Origin: Laburnicola sp. R22_1
Lineage: Eukaryota; Ascomycota; Dothideomycetes; Pleosporales; Didymosphaeriaceae
Assembly (NCBI GenBank): GCA_014281115.1
Contig: JACONQ010000008.1
Span: 1,674,001 to 1,738,000, forward strand
Direction of reading: 5' to 3'
Length of the DNA stretch: 64,000 bases
The position numbers were made by a program, and so were the translations under genes. The notes below the pieces were generated by a model that saw nothing but the letters and a program-made list of their open reading frames with translations, was not told where the DNA came from and did not search any database. Shown here piece by piece: positions 59,701-64,000 of the stretch. Position 1 is the stretch's first letter; each line of letters opens with the position of its first letter.

Positions 59701-61140
59701 TAATAGGCAGATATTCTATAACAACTCTATAAGGAATTAGGCTATTAAGGATAAGAAGACACCTAGAGGAAGATCGCAGCACGTTACTACTAGCCAAATC
59801 TATATTAGAGTGTTAAGGAATATGTTAAGACTTGCGGTAAATATTAGGCGCATTCTATTAGAAGGATAGTAGAGAAGTTACACCCTATATAGAGAATAGA
59901 TATAATCTAGAAATAGATTATAGTAGATATAGTATATATGCCTAGAAGCAAAGAAGAGAAGAAATTTATAGTTATTACTAGGGACTATACCTCTAGATAG
60001 CCTAAAGTAAAAGCACTCACTAATGCTAACTTAGCCGCAGTTGCCTAGTTCTTAGAAGAATTTGTCTTTAGTAGGTAGAGCATCCCTTTTCGCCTATTAG
60101 TAGACAGAGGACTAGAGAATAGAGGCTTTGTAGAGGACTTAGCTAAATAGTTTAGCATTTAACAAGTGGTATCTAGTGCTTATTACCTATAAGGGTAAGG
60201 TCTAGTAGAAAGAGGCCACTAAGAGCTTATTAGCGCACTATAGAAGATAAAGGGCAACTAGGTCTAGAACTTACCTAAAGCTCTATAGGTCGATTAGGTT
60301 ATAGTAAAGCAATCTATAGGCGAAATACTAGCCTTTCTAATCTGTAAATAAGAATATATTCTTCCTATTAAACTTTATATTCTAATATAGTAGGCACTTC
60401 TATAGAAATAGGTTTATACTACTAAAGAACTTCTAGCTATTAGAGTAGAGCAGTTTAAGAAGCGTAATTATTGCCTCTAAGAAGCTATTAATTAAACTAT
60501 CTAACTGCGCAAATAAGGAAAGAAATAGTTTAATAACTAGCGCAAATAAGAAAAGGAATAGTTTAATAACTAGCGCACTTTTAGAATAGAGCTACTATAA
60601 TAAGGCGATCTAGTGTTAGTGTATAATACTTTTTAGGCCAGCAATATAAGTTGTAAAGTTAAGCTCGCTAGAAGGTACTAAGGCCCCTTTAGGATTAGGG
60701 CCATACTACCGCATAGTGAAGGATAGTACATACTTAAGAGGCTTAATAGAATACTCTTTCGCAATAGAACACTAGGCAATCGTATTATTTAATTCTATTC
60801 GCGCATAATAATAGACCTTCACATAATACTAAAACCTAATATTATGGATACTAATAACCTCTTAGAAGAAATTACTAATCCCTTAGAGGAAATTAATTCT
60901 GCAGACCTTAATAAAGTTACGCAGAGGCCTAAGTCTAAATATCTTATATTTGCGCGCAGATTATAAAGGCTAGTAAGATATATATAAGATGTCTCTATAA
61001 AGATAAAGTAAGTAGGGATTCTGCCGCCACTAGCAAACTTTAACTCCTTAGACTTCGCCTATTAGGAGGAGTAAGCTAGCTAGAATATTGGCGCATTATA
61101 AGCTAAGGAACAGCTTATTTCTTAAGGGGGAGAAGGAAGT
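53720..61140 (+). mobile_element. Ty3/gypsy retrotransposon interior, RIP-degraded
   Basis: Plus-strand frames with RIP-type stops give, in order: gag (about 54090-55700, with a CF.CKKDYI-like knuckle region near 55490), protease region, reverse transcriptase, RNase H, integrase (about 59600-60500) and the integrase C-terminal GPF/GNRI module (about 60670-60790). RT before integrase is the gypsy order. A purine tract AAGGGGGAGAAGGAAG at about 61127 would prime the plus strand, but no LTR was recognised after it. Confidence 0.8.
57940..60800 (+). pseudogene. gypsy Pol (RT, RNase H, integrase), dead
   Basis: Readable pieces are RSLYRNLWFLVKKKDRGY (RT palm start), the LPIGTTNSIAKFM stretch where the family has PFGL.NAP, YIDNIVV where YIDDI is expected (about 58482-58500; Asp to Asn is a G-to-A change), a VILVNGSKIR..AA RNase H start, YYILGRKNVVTNALLR at the RNase H end and YQGPFRI...LGNRI in the integrase tail. 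Numerous TAG and TAA codons replace Gln/Trp. Confidence 0.75.
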
Positions 61141-64000
61141 AGTTAAATTAAAGTCTAATATATATATATAATTACTAGGATAGAATTGTAAGCTACAGAC
61201 TCTAATAATAGAGCCTAACTAATAATTAGATAGCTAGAAAATTAAAAGCTAAAAACTACTATACTAACCTCTATAAGAATCTAAACCCTTGTAACTGCTA
61301 TAGCCTAAGCCATAATTAGGATTTAGATTGCGACTCTAATAGAAGCGAGGCATAGGGCTACCTTACTCTACAGCTTAAGTTTTGCTAGGGCCTAAACCTA
61401 GGCGTATAGCTTAGATAAAGAGGTTAGAAGGAATAGAGAATAGACCTAAAGAAGAAAGAAAAAAAATTATGCCACTATAGCTAAGCGAAGACAAGGGAGT
61501 GTAGGCGGAATTAATAGACTATTAGAAAGCTAGACATATAGGGGAAGGCGAGTAAAATAAAACTTTAGAAGGATTGTTAGTAGTCTAAAAGGAGGATACG
61601 TTAGAGGATAAAGAGCTAATCTGTAGCACCGCATTAAGTAAGACCTAACCTAGAGAGAAATGGGGGCTAGAGAGCAGATAACTAGGAGTGGAAGTAGTTT
61701 GGCCCTAAGATAGGGAAGGGCTACCGCTATCGCTACTAGAGAAGATAATAGGTTAAGAAGGATAGGAAAAGAGTAGTGTGTAGAGAGAACTTTAGAATAA
61801 GAAAGGACTACTACTATCGCTACTAGAAAGAATAATAGGCTAGGTGTAATAACGCCCAAAGAGGGGTGTACGTAAGGAAGGCTTAGTAATATTAGAATTA
61901 GTGCCTAATAGAGAATTAGGCGCCTCTAAGAAACTTTTAATAATTAGACAAGGCCTACTAGGGCGCCTAGTAGAAAGTATTATAGTAGTATTACTAGAAC
62001 TAAGTAGCTTACTAATTCTATTACAAATACGAGTGTTTACTTCTAGTTACTCTGTCTACAGCTTACGCACTTACTAATAACCCTACTAAAAAAAATTAGC
62101 TTAAGTGTTCATAGCAAATACTAGAGGGAATAAAGCTAGGTAGGCAAATTAGTAATAAGGAACTAGTTAAGAGTAAATTAGGCTTACTATAGTAATTAAA
62201 GGAGCACTGCTAATATTAGGAAGTTGTCTAGTATAGAACGCAGTCGCCCTTAAGAAAAAGGCGCTAACTGCTATTAATATACTAAAAGTAGAGACAACAA
62301 CTTTAGATATAAGCTCCGCAGGCTTAATTATAATTACCCTTAGCTATACTAGAATTATAGTTAATATAGCCTCGGCCTATAGCAAAGAAAAGGGTAGGAA
62401 GATAAGATATATAAGAAGTATAACTAGACACTAAGTGCTATTTAAAGTAATTACGCCTCTATTTATTAGTGCTTATATCTTTTATAAGAGTAGCTTAGTA
62501 TAACTAATAAAACAAAATAGTATAGGCGATAGAAGTATTATTAGTAGGATTAGAATTAATCTTAAAGCTATCTATACCTTAAGCGAACTATATAAGGTAG
62601 CCTAATAACAAATACTTAGTGTAAACGTTGCATAAGAGTCTTATAATCTTATAAATAGTGCCAAAGTTATATAGCTAATTTAAGAGGGTAATGACTAGGG
62701 CACAAGTTAGTAAGCTAAAAGATAATTAGGGCAGGCATACGTATAATAGAATAGGAGTAGTTACAGGGCGTTATTAATAGGTAGTAGTAAGGGCCATTAT
62801 AAGCCTTAGTCGCTTTTCTTATTATCACTATTATTATTATTACTAGTATTAGAGGCGTGGCTACTAAAGAAAAAGTCGACAGCAGCCATAATTAAGGAGA
62901 AGGTTAAGACTGTTAGGCAGAAAAATTAGAATAGTAGGATAAAGAGGACAGCAAAAGGACACAAAGGACAGGTTATATACTTTAAGTGGCTATAAGGCTC
63001 TATTAGGTTATAATAGGTAAGGCGTATGCATAAACGCCGCTTCTAGACTAGTAATAAGTAGTAGTATCCTTTAAGGAAAGTGCGATTACGTTATTACTAG
63101 CAAGAAACTCTAAGGGCGGATTAGGCACTTATAGATAGTAATTAAAGAGCAAACAGCTTATAGGCGCAAATAGGAAGATATGATATTATAAAAAAAGAAG
63201 CAGAGTATAGTAGGGATAAGGGATATATTTAAGTACTAATAAGCTATCTAAAGCCTAAGCAGCCCTTAGGTAAAAAGGGACTTTTGCAGTTATTACTAGC
63301 AAGCTATAGGCTAGAACTACTACTCTTCTTCTACTCTTTTTTCTCCTTACACTTATTATAGAACTTATAAGCCTAAGTAACTCTAGCCCAAACTTAGAGA
63401 TCCTATAATAGCCTCTAGAAGAAGTCCCACTCTAGAGAGCGCTGTAACTTCTAGAAAACTTAAGTCTAGGCTTTATTCTCTAGATTAGTGTTATAGAAAG
63501 AAGAAGGACTATTAGGCTAATAGTCAAAGCGTGTCTAATGTCTTCTTAGAGCTCTTCCCCTTCCTTAGGATGTATAAATTACAGTTGCATAATAGGCAAG
63601 AGCTAGAAGTAGTGCTAAAACTATCTAAGAAGCTAATAGGCCTATCTCTATAGTAGCCTAGTAAGTAGGTACTCTAGACTAGTTAGGAGCATAGGTACGC
63701 GCAGTAGTGAAGCTTACGCAAGAAGAAGATTAGGAAGAAGCTAGACAAATAGTATCTAAGGGCAAAGCTAAAGGATGTAGAATTAGAGAGTTAGGGGTTA
63801 ACTAAGGTAGAAATTTAAGGTTATCGCTAATTGTAAGGCCCTTAAATATAGATGTCGCTCCTAGAGAGCTAAGTGTTACTTAGGTCTAAGCATTAAGGTT
63901 TATAACGCGTGCTTAACACATAGAAAAAGGATTAGAAGATAAAGAATAAAGGCCTATTTAATAGTTAACTTAAGAGGCATTTGGGATATACGCCTACAAA
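61141..64000 (+). other. degraded repeat DNA, probable start of another element
   Basis: One plus-strand frame is readable with RIP stops over about 61640-62640 (pieces SLLERIIGQ, LLGRLVESIIVVLLELSSLL, TLDISSAGLIII). A short duplication, CTA(C)CGCTATCGCTACTAGA at about 61723 and again at about 61808, sits inside it. I do not recognise the product; position and composition suggest a gag-like region running off the right end. The minus-strand open frame at 61650-61859 is its shadow. Confidence 0.4.

Noticed and set aside
61650..61859. Hydrophobic 69-codon minus-strand frame as a membrane protein
   Set aside because: It is the complement of an AG-rich degraded repeat frame; the leucine/valine richness is a by-product of that composition.
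1..64000. tRNA, rRNA or other structural RNA genes
   Set aside because: No convincing cloverleaf or rRNA sequence was seen. The GGTCGAGTCC string at about 13211 recalls a T-loop but lacks the rest of a tRNA.

Overview
The window looks like a filamentous ascomycete (Pezizomycotina) chromosome. It has short introns with GTAAGT/GTATGT-type donors, CTAAC/CTAAT branch sites and TAG/CAG acceptors, a Zn2Cys6 regulator, and long AT-rich tracts of dead transposons. In those tracts CA and TG dinucleotides are visibly depleted and most stops are TAG/TAA/TGA in place of Gln or Trp codons. This is the mark of repeat-induced point mutation (RIP). Genus cannot be told.

Layout. 1-14430: degraded repeats, including a Fot1/pogo-type element (731-2570). 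14431-31980: first copy of a large element ('E2') with tandem repeats near both ends and a helicase-like remnant. It is broken by a second pogo element (20031-22227, TA target duplication), a 452-bp insertion with a 10-bp duplication, and a complete Ty1/copia element (24256-30839, 180-bp LTRs, 5-bp duplication TTTAC). 32696-39580: second E2 copy without these insertions, which supplies the empty sites. 39580-41520: short repeats. 41521-51500: a sharply bounded island of normal base composition that holds all the recognisable host genes. 51501-64000: repeat DNA again, with a Ty3/gypsy interior at about 53050-61140.

The island reads as one small gene cluster: a CYP504-type P450 (phenylacetate hydroxylase family), a short-chain dehydrogenase, an amidase-signature hydrolase, a RidA/YjgF-family deaminase and a Zn2Cys6 transcription factor. 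An inferred role is breakdown of an aromatic amide or acetate compound. P450 and regulator are intact. The SDR has an in-frame TGA, the amidase an in-frame TAG, and RidA carries a 91-bp SINE-like insertion with an 11-bp target duplication, so the pathway seems to be decaying.

The most striking unexplained signal is a palindrome, TCGG-N5-CCGA. It occurs five times in the island, only in the upstream regions of the four enzyme genes (two before P450, one each before SDR, amidase and RidA). Two more CGG-N5-CCG cores lie before RidA. It is the type of site bound by a zinc-cluster dimer and probably defines the regulon of the adjacent regulator, whose own promoter instead holds three CGG-N2-CCG motifs.
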